From the NCBI GenBank assembly GCA_015039365.1, contig WION01000162.1, positions 1 to 64,000 of the forward strand: DNA of 64,000 nt, in the 5' to 3' direction. Below the pieces are notes generated by a model. The model was not told the DNA's origin and did not search any database. It worked only from the letters and a program-made list of their open reading frames with translations. Of this stretch, positions 44,607 to 55,802 are shown piece by piece (the first letter of the stretch is position 1; every line of letters starts with the position of its first letter). Source of the stretch: Amanita rubescens. Its lineage: Eukaryota; Basidiomycota; Agaricomycetes; Agaricales; Amanitaceae. The translations under genes were made by a program, and so were the position numbers.

Positions 44607-47600
44607 TCATACTGATAATTCGAGAGAGAGAAAACCGACCATATACTTCAGGCAATTCGCGCACCTCCAACTGCCCAGCCGTGGAGACTGGGCAGTGCCA
44701 ATATGTATATCAAAGTCACAAGCCTGAGGGCCCTGCTTGATTGATGCAATCTCCTTCCTCAACTCATATACCTCCTTCATCCGCTTGAGAGATTCCAAAG
44801 GAGATTCCCGCATTTCTACATCTCCTGGGCCGGTCTCCAAAATTGGCCACCCGATGTCTACCGTCTTGTGCCCAAGTTGCTGCGCTTCGTCATGTCGATC
44901 AAGTTTCTGTAGAGACACCACAGCCGTGTCTAACACATCAGGAAGGTGGGCTTGAAAAGATGAAGGTGCTAATTCTCCGGCAGCGAGAGCACGAGTTAAC
45001 TCGAGAGACTCCTGTGCGAATTCCAATGCTTCGCTACATCGACCAAGTGCTTGCAACCTCCAACCAAGATTGTTCAACAAGAGGGCCAGCAGCTCGAGCC
45101 AGCCTCGGGATACTGCGTCAGCGGCCGATTCGCGACAAATCAATACAGCCTCCTCCGCGACTAGTAGACCCTTGTCAAAGTTGCCCCTCTTAGAGTATAA
45201 GCAACTGAGGTTATTCAGTGAGGGGACCAGCAGCGCTCGGAACGGTTGGATATCGGCCGAATCACGACAAATCGATACAGCCTCCTCCGCGACTAGTAGA
45301 CCCTTCTCAAAGTTCCCCATCTTAAAGTGAAAATAAACAAGGTTACCTAGCGACGTGACCAGCTCCTGTCGGAATATGTCTGGTTTGATTGCAGCCAAAT
45401 CGCGAAGGAAAGATGAAGCCTCCTCTGCGGCTATTAGACCCTTCTCAAAGTTTTCCACCTCACGGCAGAAAATACCAACGTTATTCAGCAAGGTGGCCAA
45501 TTCCTCTCGGAATTTGTCTCGGTGGATAGTGGCCAAATCGCGATAAACCGATACAGCCTCCTCCATAACTGGTAGACCCTTCTCCAAGTCGCCCGTCTTA
45601 TAGTGAGAAAAACCAAGGTTATTCAGCGAGAGAGCTAGCGCCTTTCGGAAGACGCGTGGCCGGTCAGCGGCCAAACTGCGACAAAGCACGACGGTCTTCT
45701 CACTCTCCTCTAACCCTCTCCCCGGGCTTTGCGACTCAGCGCATACACAAACTCTCCAGTTGAAGGCAAGCCATTTTTCTAAAAACCAGCCCGGGTGCCT
45801 GGAAGGATAAGCTGCGGGTACTTTATGAGTTTGGAAAGACACCTCGGCCCTATTGGGGAATCGATCGATTTTTTGGATACCAGCAAAACGACGAACCCAA
45901 CCATCGGTGTCGTCGGGATCCACTTCTGGAACGTCAGGGTGGTTGTCAACCAAGGCTCTGTAAATAAAAATCGCCTTTTCGGTAACATCTAAAGCCACTT
46001 TGAGATGCTTCATCCCATATAGCAATGAACTAAGCCGATAAAAAAAATAGCACACTTCGAATCGGAGTGTGTCTGGTCCGTTCGCAACCCAGGATGCACG
46101 CATATTTGCAGCTTCCCGGAATACCTCTAATGCCTCTTCAACTTGCCTTCGGCCGTTCGGCGGAACCTTGAAGAGAAAGTAGAGGCCTCCACCTTCACGA
46201 GGATGAAAGACCGCATGTCTTTTGACATTTTCAAAACTCATGCAATTTGTTTGATAGATCGCTTCGGCTGATGACCATAGCATCCTGCCCTCTTCGTCCC
46301 GTCCGCATTGTCGCAAGCGCAATCCGGCGCTGTCCAGGTATGCGGGAACGAACCATATGGCATCATTGAGTAACATGACAAGATCATCGCGACCGTCTAA
46401 TGTCTTCTGAACGAGAGGTAACATATAAGATTACCATTTAGTGCCATTTTTAAAGGAAGACTTACAGCCCATTCGCGGAATTGAATTAGATCTAAGTATA
46501 CATGCTGCCAACCATGCTTAATATAGTGCAGCAGTTCTACCCAGCGCAATAAATACTGGCGACTGAAAATATCCAGCGCTCCCAGGAGATCGTCATTAGC
46601 CAACGCATTGGATACATGGTCACTCCAATGCAAGCAAGCGTACTTCACATGGAGAGGGATGGGATAGCCGTCCAAGCGGTCCATGGGATGTTCTTCGATC
46701 TCGTTGAGGTATCGGAGACAAAGCATAGCAAGCCTTGTATGATGTTCCTTTTCGTTGATGTAGAAAGGATCCTGAGTCGAGCATCGCTTCACGAGAAACT
46801 CGGGGAAGGACGGATGAAAAGAGCGTATGCCTTTTGGGTCTGCATGCTCATCCGGTACAATGAAAACCGAATGCAGCAACGCCACAGTCTCGATGGCTAT
46901 GGGATCTTGTATGTCGAGCAGAGCCTCTAATGATGCTACGGACAATGGACTCCGGAGGAGGATGATCGCACCCACAACCTTCTGGAAACGTGCCACGAGC
47001 GCCTTGTCGGACCGGGGGAGTGCATCTTCGAGCACCCGGCGGTACATGGCATCCAACTCATGCCAGTGAGTATGTTCGTCGGCTGTGGTCAAAAGTAAGC
47101 GTTCGAGTTGTTTTTGTGGGTTGGACCAGCGACGATCGCCTATAAAATTCACGGCAGTGGTAGCAAAGATGAACAGATTTTTTGCCTTGGAAACGAGGGC
47201 CGCCATGTCTTCTGGGGTGGGCCATGGAGGGGGGATCCCTAGAGCTCCTAGTTTCGAGGAGAGGTAGTGCCTGATATCATTTTGAACGATTGACGCTTCG
47301 ATATTGTGCAGTTGGAAATCTTGAAAAGCAGAGGATGCGGTGGGTACGGACAGGGAGGAATCATCTGACTGTCGTCGACTGGTGACCAAGACTTTGAGAC
47401 GGAAAGGGAGGAGAGATATTCCACGCTCGAGGTGGGAGATGATACATGTCGCGTCTTCGTCGCCCTCATCGAGTGCATCTATGATGATCATAAGAGACTT
47501 ATAGCGAGACTGGTTTTTCTTCAAAGGTTCGAGTATTAGCTCGTTGAATTGCTTTTCCAGAGATCTTGACGTGACGACGTAACGGATCGTTGCAGGCGAT

Positions 47601-48907
47601 TGGTTAATATGTTCAAAGAACGAGTCATCGCGGAGACAGAGCTGATATGCAAGATTTGGGAAAACGGCGAAAGGATCTGTTATATGGAACTCCCATTTGG
47701 AAAAGAAAAAACTACCACCTAGCATGTTTTTGTCCTCCAAGTGCTTTGCGACGGTTCTGGCTATTGTGGACTTGCCGGTCCCGGCCATACCGGAGAGCCA
47801 GAAGAAAGGTTTGCTATCCGGGGCTTCGAACCACTCGTAGATCATTTTGAGGATCTCAGTCCGGGTGTTTTCGAAACACACATGAGGTTCACCATTTTCC
47901 GTTTTTGAGTTGTAGTTACTGTCGGGCTCATGCGACAGGCACGTCGTCAAGAGGTTCATACGTGCTGAAGAGCCCAGTAAGTAACAATCAGTTGTAGGTG
48001 ACATATACTGAACAGAGCTGACCTTGCTTTCCCAGCTCAATTTGCGTTTGGATAGACCCGGCAGCCTTTACAAGGAATTATGTTCGCACAGATAAACAGG
48101 TGTGAGGACCACGTACATTGAACTGCTGCAGAGCGGCATTGATTCTAGCTGTGGCACTTTCCAGGGCTCCAGCGATGACCTCATGGGCGAAGTACTTGTG
48201 GCCCAAATTTCGAGCTTTCAAATCGTTCAAGTTCCGCGCGATCTCTTCTAGCGCGCTGGGGATAGGATAAATACGAAGCCTGTAACAGCAAGGATCAACG
48301 CACTTGGAAAATATTTCGCAATTTGCTTTGAGCCTTGTCGGAAAGGATTGTCTCTTGTCCGGAGTTGTGTAGTCAATGATCGCCCGAATCTCTTCCAGCC
48401 GGTCCACAAGTTGGTTCAGTCGATCGTTATTGGAATGGTTGGTCTTCAATAAAGTTCGTCAGCTGTTATCCCCAGCAAAATGATCTCTCTCTCGCCTGCA
48501 AGGTCTTCAGAACTTGTAAAGGTCCAGCAACGACGCCCTGGAATGGGTTGCCTGACAGAGCATCCTTCGCGATGGTCAGAATTGGCACGACGCAATCAAT
48601 AACATCCCATCCAAACGCAACGGCAGGCTTGCTCGGTACGGTGCCCTCTGGGGCGAGATTCGTTGATAATGGATCCGTTAGTTGCGGATAAAGGCGCGTT
48701 GGTCGCGGACCAATGCTTACCGGGTGCTGCTGCTGGAGAGGTGGACGCTCTGAAGAGTCTGCCTAACATTCTCCTCATCCGTAGAAAAAATGATTCGGTC
48801 GTGGATCCTAGGTCAACAGCGTCGTTTGTCAATGTTCCCGGAACCCTTACTGGAGACGTACTAGTCGCTGATTTCCGTCCGAATAGCCAACGGAACATCC
48901 TTGGCAA
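44607..48907 (-). CDS. NACHT-TPR NLR (STAND) protein
   Basis: A leftward gene of about 1,370 residues. Exon 1 starts MPRMFRWLFGRKS at 48907. Exon 2 gives VIDCVVPILTIAKDALSGNP and VVAGPLQVLKTLQ; exon 3 gives NDRLNQLVDRLEEIRAII, the usual helical N-terminal adaptor region of basidiomycete NLRs. The NACHT domain follows: Walker A FWLSGMAGTGKSTIARTV, Walker B LMIIIDALDEG, sensor RLKVLVTSRR and a winged-helix part (IRSFHPSFPEFL). After an intron near 46430 come TPR-like repeats of ~44 residues (NNLGF.HYKTGDLEKGLPVMEEAVSVYRDLA and variants), four to five of them very similar to each other. Such proteins are thought to sense non-self and trigger conidial or hyphal cell responses. The exon 2-3 intron (about 48424-48504) appears to use a GC donor. 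It is divergent from the AAA ATPase gene. Confidence 0.9.
45080..45720 (-). repeat. Near-identical TPR-coding repeats
   Basis: Repeats of about 126-132 bp inside the NLR gene, recognisable on the + strand by recurring CCTCCTCCGCGACTAGTAGACCCTT-type words (near 45150, 45280, 45420, 45560). Their similarity at DNA level suggests recent unit exchange. Confidence 0.7.
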
Positions 48908-49276
48908 AATAGTGGATTTCCGGACTCGTAAGACTGAGTAACGTTAAATAGGGGGTGTCATCCTAAGCGGTGCTTTCAGACGAGGGACATACTCAATTGT
49001 AAACGGAGCACATGGTGGCACAACAGGCTGTGCCAGCACAGGCTGTATTACAGCAATTTGACAATTGGCCGCCGGATTTCTGTGCCCATGTCGATTACGT
49101 ACCCTCCTGATTATTCACTAGTCACTTCCACCTGCCTAAATTATCCATGCTGTGCGTGCCACTGCCACTGCATTCAATATACACACCATCAAGCGCCTAG
49201 TGTGATATGAAACACTGTTCGGTTCTGTCTCCTTTGCTCATAAGGAGTGCGGCAGGGCGACCACACATCCAATCAG
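48908..49276. promoter_or_regulatory. Shared upstream region of the NLR and AAA ATPase genes
   Basis: About 370 bp between two divergent start codons; presumed promoters of both. No other gene seen. Confidence 0.4.
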
Positions 49277-51705
49277 ATGGCACGAACTTCACCCCAAGGT
49301 TTCTCTCCTACTCAAGCCAACGGTATACGGGAACCAGAAGCCCACGACAACATCCAACCAGCATCGAGTACTATGCAGGAGTCCGACCGTTCAATAGCGC
49401 CTGGCACTGTGTGTGAGGTGAAAATCGTTGATACGGTGTACGACCCCAGCACACGGTCCTGGGCAGAGAAGGTTCAAACGTCGCAGAAGGACGAGGACGC
49501 GTTCGCATCATATGTATTCTTAGTAAATCGCAGATTTTCCTCGACCGGCGACTCGGACGTGCCAACCATCACAACAGTATACCAAATTCAAAGTTCGTGG
49601 CTCAGGGATGTAGGGAGAGAGGTCATTGGCGACAACCGGGCGATCTCTTGGACGGCGCAACCTTTGGCTATCGAGCCGGAAAGTCTTATCCCATTTATCC
49701 CCGTTCTCGACCGTCACCTTTCCTCTCTGGACAAGAAGATCCAGAAATCCGAGGACGAGAGTACTACGATTTCACACCTCACGCACCTTCTAGGATACCT
49801 GAAGACCAGCCACGCTCGGGTCCTCCAGAATCTCCAGTCTCTCAACGAACAGGGGAGAATTACTTTTGATCTGCTCTGGTCGATCCTTACGCCAGGGGTC
49901 ATTTTGTACACCAGTTGTGAGGTAACATCCGAACCCCGCGCAGTTCGCCTCATCAGAGCATCCAAAGAAACTGAAAACCATACGAAACCAGCGCACTGGA
50001 ATCTTCACTGCGAATATGTAGATGTGGCTGACACCGATAATTCATTATTCGGATTTGCACACGCGTGTTTCGAACTAAACATTTTCGATGGTTCTGTGCC
50101 GATCACTTCTCTGCCCACCTATCCGATTGAGTGGTACCCTTCGACGAAAACACTGATGGAAGACCTAATGAAGCGAGGCAAGACATGGTCCAACTTGACT
50201 GCGATTAACCATCGGCGCTACGATGGGATCGCCTTCCACTTCGTCGAAGAAAAATTTTCGAGATTCCTGTTCCGTGAACCAACCCCACCTGAGAGATGCC
50301 TGGTCCGTAAACCACACTCCTGACTCTCACTGTTGATTATTAACAAGTTTGTCATTTTAGATCACTGGCCGTATCATCGTTGATCGCCGTATGTTTCAGT
50401 CCTACACAGGGTTCGTATTCGAATTGATTACGTTGGCAGAAACTTTTTCCGCCTTCGAGTACAATCATGACATCCCCAAAGCACACGGTTCTCTCAAGAG
50501 TGATTATATGCCACGACTCATAACTATGTGAATTCGTACTTAAGTGACCTTAGGTCTTGACAGCTACGCCCTTCTTCTTACTCCGGCCATGGTATATGGC
50601 TTCAGCCTTTCCAACAATCTGTGGTGTAAGTTCAATGCGACATTTTGGAGGGATTCATCACTTACAACCATCCTCCAGTGGCATTTTGCGTTCGTTTGGT
50701 GCAAGAAATCGAGTGGAACGACAATTTATTTACCAACCTCGTCTTACCTCCGAATCAGAAGGAACTCATCAAGGCTCTTGTGAAGGATCATAACGAATCA
50801 TGTTTCGATGATTTCATACAAGGGAAGGGTCGAGGGCTGGTCGTTGACCTTTTCGGAAAGCCTGGTGTTGGGAAGTCGTTGACTGTGGAGGCAATCAGCG
50901 AATGTATGTTTCCGCTTTACTCGGATGTATAGGAAGATTTCACAGAACTTTGTCTTTATCGACAGGCCTACACCGTCCTTTGTATGTTATTAGCGCCGGT
51001 GACCTAGGAGCCACAGCTAGCTCAATCGATAAAGAACTGAGAAGGGTTTTCAAGATTACGGCAATTTGGAATGCCGTGGTTGTCATAGACGAAGCCGATG
51101 TCTTTTTGGAGGAACGTTCGTTGCGTGATCTGGAACGAAACGCGATGGTCGCCGTATTTCTTCGTCACCTAGAGTACGTCAAGTCCCCTTAGTTCATTTA
51201 ATTTCAACAATAAATTCATGGGAATGCAGGTACTTCCATGGTATTCTCTTTCTCACAACCAATCGTGTGAGCGTATTCGACGAGGCCTTCCAGTCGCGTA
51301 TCCACGTATCCATACATTATCCTGATCTCACTTCGGACGCAAGGAAGGAGATCTGGATGGGATTTCTCGGGAAGGTCAAGCAAGACGAATCTGATTCTCT
51401 GACTCCTGAACAGATACGGGACCTTGCTGAAAGAGATATCAATGGAAGGCAGATCAAGAATATCGTCAAGACCGCATCAGCACTGGCGAAGGGTCGAAAC
51501 CAAACGGTCAACTATGCCCACCTGGTGGAAGTATTGGACATTATGGTGCAGTTTGAGTCTAGGTATGTTTGCGCAACTGCTTATTCAATAAGGCCCTGAC
51601 AACCCGCCGCACAGAAACGATATTCGCAACTCGCCTACTGCCACCGTACGCAAGCGGCGACTGCCCTTTTCATTCATCAAATTTGGTGCATGGGCACGGA
51701 ATTAA
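49277..51705 (+). CDS. Fungal AAA ATPase with DUF7025-like N-terminal domain
   Basis: The ATG at 49277 gives MARTSPQGFSPTQ. The N-terminal ~340 residues (LLGYLKTSHARVLQNLQSL, FDLLWSILTPGVILYTS, GIAFHFVEEKFSRFLF) match the pattern of the DUF7025 region found upstream of AAA modules in many filamentous fungi. Later exons give ITGRIIVDRRMFQSY, NNLWLAFCVRLVQEIEW, then the AAA core: Walker A DLFGKPGVGKSLT, PLYVISAGDLG, Walker B VVVIDEADVFLEERS, LTTNRVSVFDEAFQSRIHVSI (sensor and arginine finger region) and a lid INGRQIKNIVKTASALA. The C-terminus is basic (TVRKRRLPFS). About 700 residues. Substrate unknown; related proteins are Bcs1-like in domain order but have no membrane anchor here. Confidence 0.85.
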
Positions 51706-51976
51706 CTCTTCACGCTAAATGTACCCTGCCAGACGCCGTAGTTACGTTCAGAATGTGTTGTCAGTAAAATTTTAATCCAGTATATAATCTATACAGTTCT
51801 GAAGAGGGCAAGCAGGCGACCGTGGCCGTGTCCAATATCTACTACGCATCGAGAAGACACTAGCGCGACCGAGATCAAGCCTCATGGGATAGATCATTTG
51901 AGAGGGCCCGAGGCAGGACAGGACGTTCGAACTTCGTACTTGCACTAATAGTAAAAGGTCGGCTACTTGATTTGAT
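51706..51976. other. Intergenic stretch
   Basis: About 270 bp downstream of the AAA gene with nothing recognisable. Confidence 0.3.
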
Positions 51977-52347
51977 TTTCTACTATCTACATATCTCTCG
52001 CTATGTCCATCGCCAAACGATGCTTATCTTTCGGACCCATGAATATTCTAATGATCCCATCCCATCAATATATTCCTACACGCTTATATAAACTACTATA
52101 CCCTCATCCCGTTCAAGAGTCCGGCGAAAAGCGGAGGTACATTTCGGCCATTTCTAGCGGGTCGGTTTCCATGTATGCACCGCTTCATCTCTTCTGATAG
52201 AAATGCCGACGTTCCTCGTGCCCTCGTCCGCGACATGTATACTAAGAGTTGGAGCGCCTTTGACCGTCTCGTGGCTATTGTACCACCAGGCGGTTCCATC
52301 GGGTATGCGCAACCCATCCACCGTCCCTCTGAAATTCCACCTTAGTA
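51977..52347 (+). pseudogene. Internal fragment of the xylulokinase gene
   Basis: Closely matches 33590-33980 of the xylulokinase: FLSTYLSLCPSPNDA, LSFGPMNILMIPSHQYIP, VQESGEKRRYIS, then a shortened version of the same intron and NADVPRALVRDMYTKSWSAF...PPGGSIG. Small deletions and an insertion (ACT duplicated in KLLYPHP) break the frame. The copy ends at the same intron (CCACCTTA) and directly abuts cyclophilin unit copy B. Confidence 0.92.
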
Positions 52348-52350
52348 CCC

Positions 52351-54110
52351 AGTAATGAACTGGTAAGTCCGCAAATGTCACATAGAGGAAGGGGAGGAGG
52401 AGACATGTAATCAGTAAGGGGCCATAGTTGAAACTTCAGAAAAAATGATTTTATAACACTTTTTACTAAAATGTAATCAATGTTAGATGACGGGACTGGT
52501 GAACTTTACAGCTACCTGGCAGGTGTCCTATGCTCGTGTCTCGGCGTGGCGTTGGCAGAGGCACTGTGATTCCGGTTTTCCCTGAGAAACTCGCAGAATC
52601 TCTCCGAGCTATCGTATAGACTGGAGTCCAAGATGAAACCTCCCGTAACCGTAGTCTCGACGAGTTCAGTTCTCGCAGCTGACATAATCCACGACTCTTG
52701 GATTTATACCGTCATCATGTCCGCAACGCCTACCGTAACACGTCCCATCGTCTTCATGGACATCCAAATCGGAGAGACACCAGCAGGAAGACTCAAAATG
52801 GAGCTGTTCAGTGAAATCGTGCCCAAGTGTGTTCTCCGCATCTCATTCAAACCGGTCGAATGACTGATCATCAAAGTTGTTGGGTTATACAGGACCGCTG
52901 AAAATTTCAGACAGCTATGCACGGGAGAATACAGGTGCTTTACTTCGAAATTTGGGTCACCATCGGTGGTGTAATGATTTTCCTTTTGGTTAGAGTGAAT
53001 GCGAGACCGATGGGGTATAAGGGTGCGACGTTCCACAGGTGAGAGGGTTTCGTTTCTCGCGCGAATAGATTCTAAACAAGCTCAGAGTGTAAGATACATT
53101 GTCTCGCTCTCGGAAATGACGTTGATCGCTCACTGCGTTTCAGTGTACCCAACTTTATGTGTCAAGGTTCTTTTTGCCCATTCACTAGTCCGCGCGCGCT
53201 TCTCTCTGACTATCAACGCTAGGAGGAGACTTCATCAAAGGCGATGGAACGGGGTCATTTTCAATCTACGGAGACAAATTTCCAGTGCGTATACACTCTT
53301 TTCAACCTAGGCATAATATACCGACCTGTTTCCAATATAGGATGAAAATTTTACCTGAAAAACACGCAGGCCCCGGGTTACTCTCCATGGTAGCACCCCG
53401 TCCTTCTTTCAACCTTCGTCACGCCTGCTAACTCGGCCTTTTTTTCTTTTCCATCCAGGCCAACTCTGGCCCAAACACGAACGGAAGCCAAGTAAGTCGC
53501 ATACGTTCGAGCACCACACATACGTATTCCCAACTCATTTACGTGATAGTTCTTCATCACAACCGCAAAATGTGATTTCCTCGACGGCAAACATGTCGTT
53601 TTCGGACGGGTGATCGATGGTATGCTCACGTTGCGCAAGATTGAGCACGTGTCTACTGGGCCGAACAATAGACCCAAGTTGACAGTTAAGATAGTTGGTA
53701 TGTTTATCACGGTCGGATTGCTGCGTATTGTATGCTGATCGTCGTTGAACAGAGTGCGGTGAAATGTAGTGAAGTTCACAATGGATGAGTTTTGCAAGAG
53801 CTGTATAAGAAACTACGACGTCGTCTTGTCCCGATGTCTAGAAGCATAATGACCATAGTTACCAAACGGATTAGGAAAACCCGTCTATGGCATCGTGACA
53901 GTGGTGGGATCGACGATGATAAGACATCACCAGTGGTCCATTGAACAATTGCTGTCAAAGCTTGCTCTTGAAGGTACTCTGAACTACCGCAAGATTGTAT
54001 GATCTCTTCTGCTGCCGTCGTCTCGCTCCCGTACCAAATGTGATGAATGACCCAGAAGGCTAGAGCGTGTTTTCAATCTATCTTAACATTTTCGCGTGCA
54101 TGCATGAAAA
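52351..54110 (+). repeat. Segmental duplication copy B (cyclophilin unit)
   Basis: Matches copy A over 42551-44280 with internal deletions upstream of the gene, and matches copy C downstream of the gene, where both continue for ~340 bp (ACGACGTCGTCTTGTCC...GCGTGCATGCATGAAAAAAA) that A lacks. Confidence 0.85.
52717..53769 (+). pseudogene. PPIH-type cyclophilin, copy B, frameshifted
   Basis: Same nine-exon structure as the intact copy at 43201. In exon 6 (53341-53389) an extra T at about 53355 gives ACC-TGA, a stop directly after DENFT. All other exons and splice signals appear preserved. It is a recent pseudogene, unless the extra base is a sequence error. Confidence 0.82.
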
Positions 54111-54831
54111 AAAAGAAAAACAGGGTAGGGCCACAAAGAGTATACATCAAGCCTGGTCAGTTCGCTCGTGTCGGGGTCCGCGGTAAGGAGCTGTATAAGT
54201 GCAATGGTGGCGTCGTGGAACATGTTAAAGGTTTATCGATGGCGGACTTTAACAGCGCGCAGGACTATAAGCTCACGACCCCCAGGAACTGGGCTCGGTC
54301 AAGATGTAATTGTATGCAACGCGTCTGCCCCTAGTCATAAACTGGGGTTGAATAATGATTTCCGTTCCATTTCGCTTCCTGATCCTTTCGAGTAAGAGGC
54401 ACGCTACCAACATGATCCAGACCGCTGGGAGTGTTGACAATGATATCGCTGCTTTGGAAACAGGGACGAGGCCGGGCGTCCTTTTACAATTAAGTGCTTT
54501 GACGTGACAACCGTCTCGCCGGTTGAATGCCGACTCGTGTCGATTCTGACGTGGTGTTACGGAGGATCCCAATCGAAGCTCTTCCATGCAACGCAGATCC
54601 TATGCCTCGGCTCGATATGATAAATACGGGGCCGGACGCCTTGGTGATGCATTTTCGTAAAGCAAACTAGATAACTTATACAGGGTTTTCTGAAACAATG
54701 TTATTGATTTGCCTCGTCTTCGTGCAACAACAAATTCTCATATAATTCCCTCACTCACGACCAACACGTGAATCTCCTGTACCACATGGCACGGGTGAGC
54801 GTTGGGTTGACCGTGGGTTGTAAATAACTTA
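54111..54831. other. Unassigned stretch with possible gene remnant
   Basis: Between 54130 and 54400 two overlapping + frames can be joined (GQFARVGVRGKELYKCNGG, GLSMADFNSAQDYK, then DVIVCNASAPSHKLGLN), and another frame near 54480-54620 reads CFDVTTVSPVECRLVSI. These could be exons of an unrecognised or decayed gene. I see no start codon context or family match. Confidence 0.3.
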
Positions 54832-55329
54832 CTAAAGAGCAGCGACAAGATCCGTTAGAGTTTGGAAGTCGTCAAAAGAGGCATGGTCATGAGTGGTGTC
54901 ATGCCACGCAATGAGTGGCTGCACATCTTGTCCGTCGTCCTCCTTTACACCATACCTCCAATGTGGTCCAATGGATTCAATCCAGTAGACCTTCGAACGC
55001 GCGGTGGCGGCGAACGCAGTGTCTATTTGTTGATTGAGCTCGCGTTCAGGAACTGGGATTCCAGGCTTCAAATGCTCGGCATTTCCGATTGCAATGATGA
55101 GGACAGAGCGTAATGTGATTGGAGCTGTAGTAGTCAGCTTCACGACCTCGATGATGAGATGACTGTCAGGATCAAGAGGGCGACGGTGCGGAGTGACAAA
55201 GTAGCGTTGGGCAGGGGGAAAGAGGGTTGTGAGGATTGCATTCCACGGCCCAAACCATCCATCTCCAATGGCTTCCTGGGGGTTCTCCGTATAGCGCTCC
55301 ATAAGATTCATGATGAGTGGGGCGAACAT
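54832..55329 (-). CDS. Single-exon protein of unknown function, 165 residues
   Basis: A complete minus-strand frame starting MFAPLIMNLMERYTENPQ at 55329. Conserved-looking features are GDGWFGPWNAILTTLFPP, YFVTPHRRPL, LIIEVVKLTT, VYWIESIGPHWRYGVKEDDG and AWHDTTHDHASF. It resembles a family of short uncharacterised Agaricomycete proteins. The IEVVKL...LRSVLI strand pair recalls PD-(D/E)XK-type nuclease folds, but the expected acidic-x-Lys catalytic pair is not evident, so I claim no activity. Confidence 0.6.
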   Translation of the reverse strand: MFAPLIMNLMERYTENPQEAIGDGWFGPWNAILTTLFPPAQRYFVTPHRRPLDPDSHLIIEVVKLTTTAPITLRSVLIIAIGNAEHLKPGIPVPERELNQQIDTAFAATARSKVYWIESIGPHWRYGVKEDDGQDVQPLIAWHDTTHDHASFDDFQTLTDLVAAL

Positions 55330-55802
55330 GTTGTTAAGTAACAGAATCTTACTACTATAACTAGCATACTTATCTAAGACATCTCATCTAATCATTGCGT
55401 GCCTCAACTTTCTATTCATCCTCAATCTATCTCCGATAGAATCTTTTCAACACAAATAATAACGTTTTGAAGCTGTCGTGCACAACCGCGGTACCGCACC
55501 TCGTGTGGTCGTATCGCTTCCGCTATACACCGTCCGTCATAGAAACAGTTCTAAAGCTCGTCTAGGTGCTTCTGCAACTCAGTTCAAAATTTTGGACCTC
55601 TCCTTAGGCCACGCCGTATAGGACCCACTCTAGGCTATCTCTTTATCCTCTAGCCCGCTTCCATACTCCCAAATCGAAAGTTGACCATCGTCACAGGCCC
55701 ACATGTTCTGCCATCACTCGCAAAGTTCCAAGTCGCCAGAGAAAGATATGCACAAGATGCCACTACTCGGACACTCCGCACTGCGTCCTCACGTTAAACT
55801 CA
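55330..55802. other. Intergenic stretch
   Basis: About 470 bp upstream of cyclophilin unit C with no gene or repeat recognised. Confidence 0.3.

Noticed and set aside
46616..47267. Plus-strand frames opposite the NACHT domain
   Set aside because: Antisense shadows of the NLR coding sequence; no independent features.
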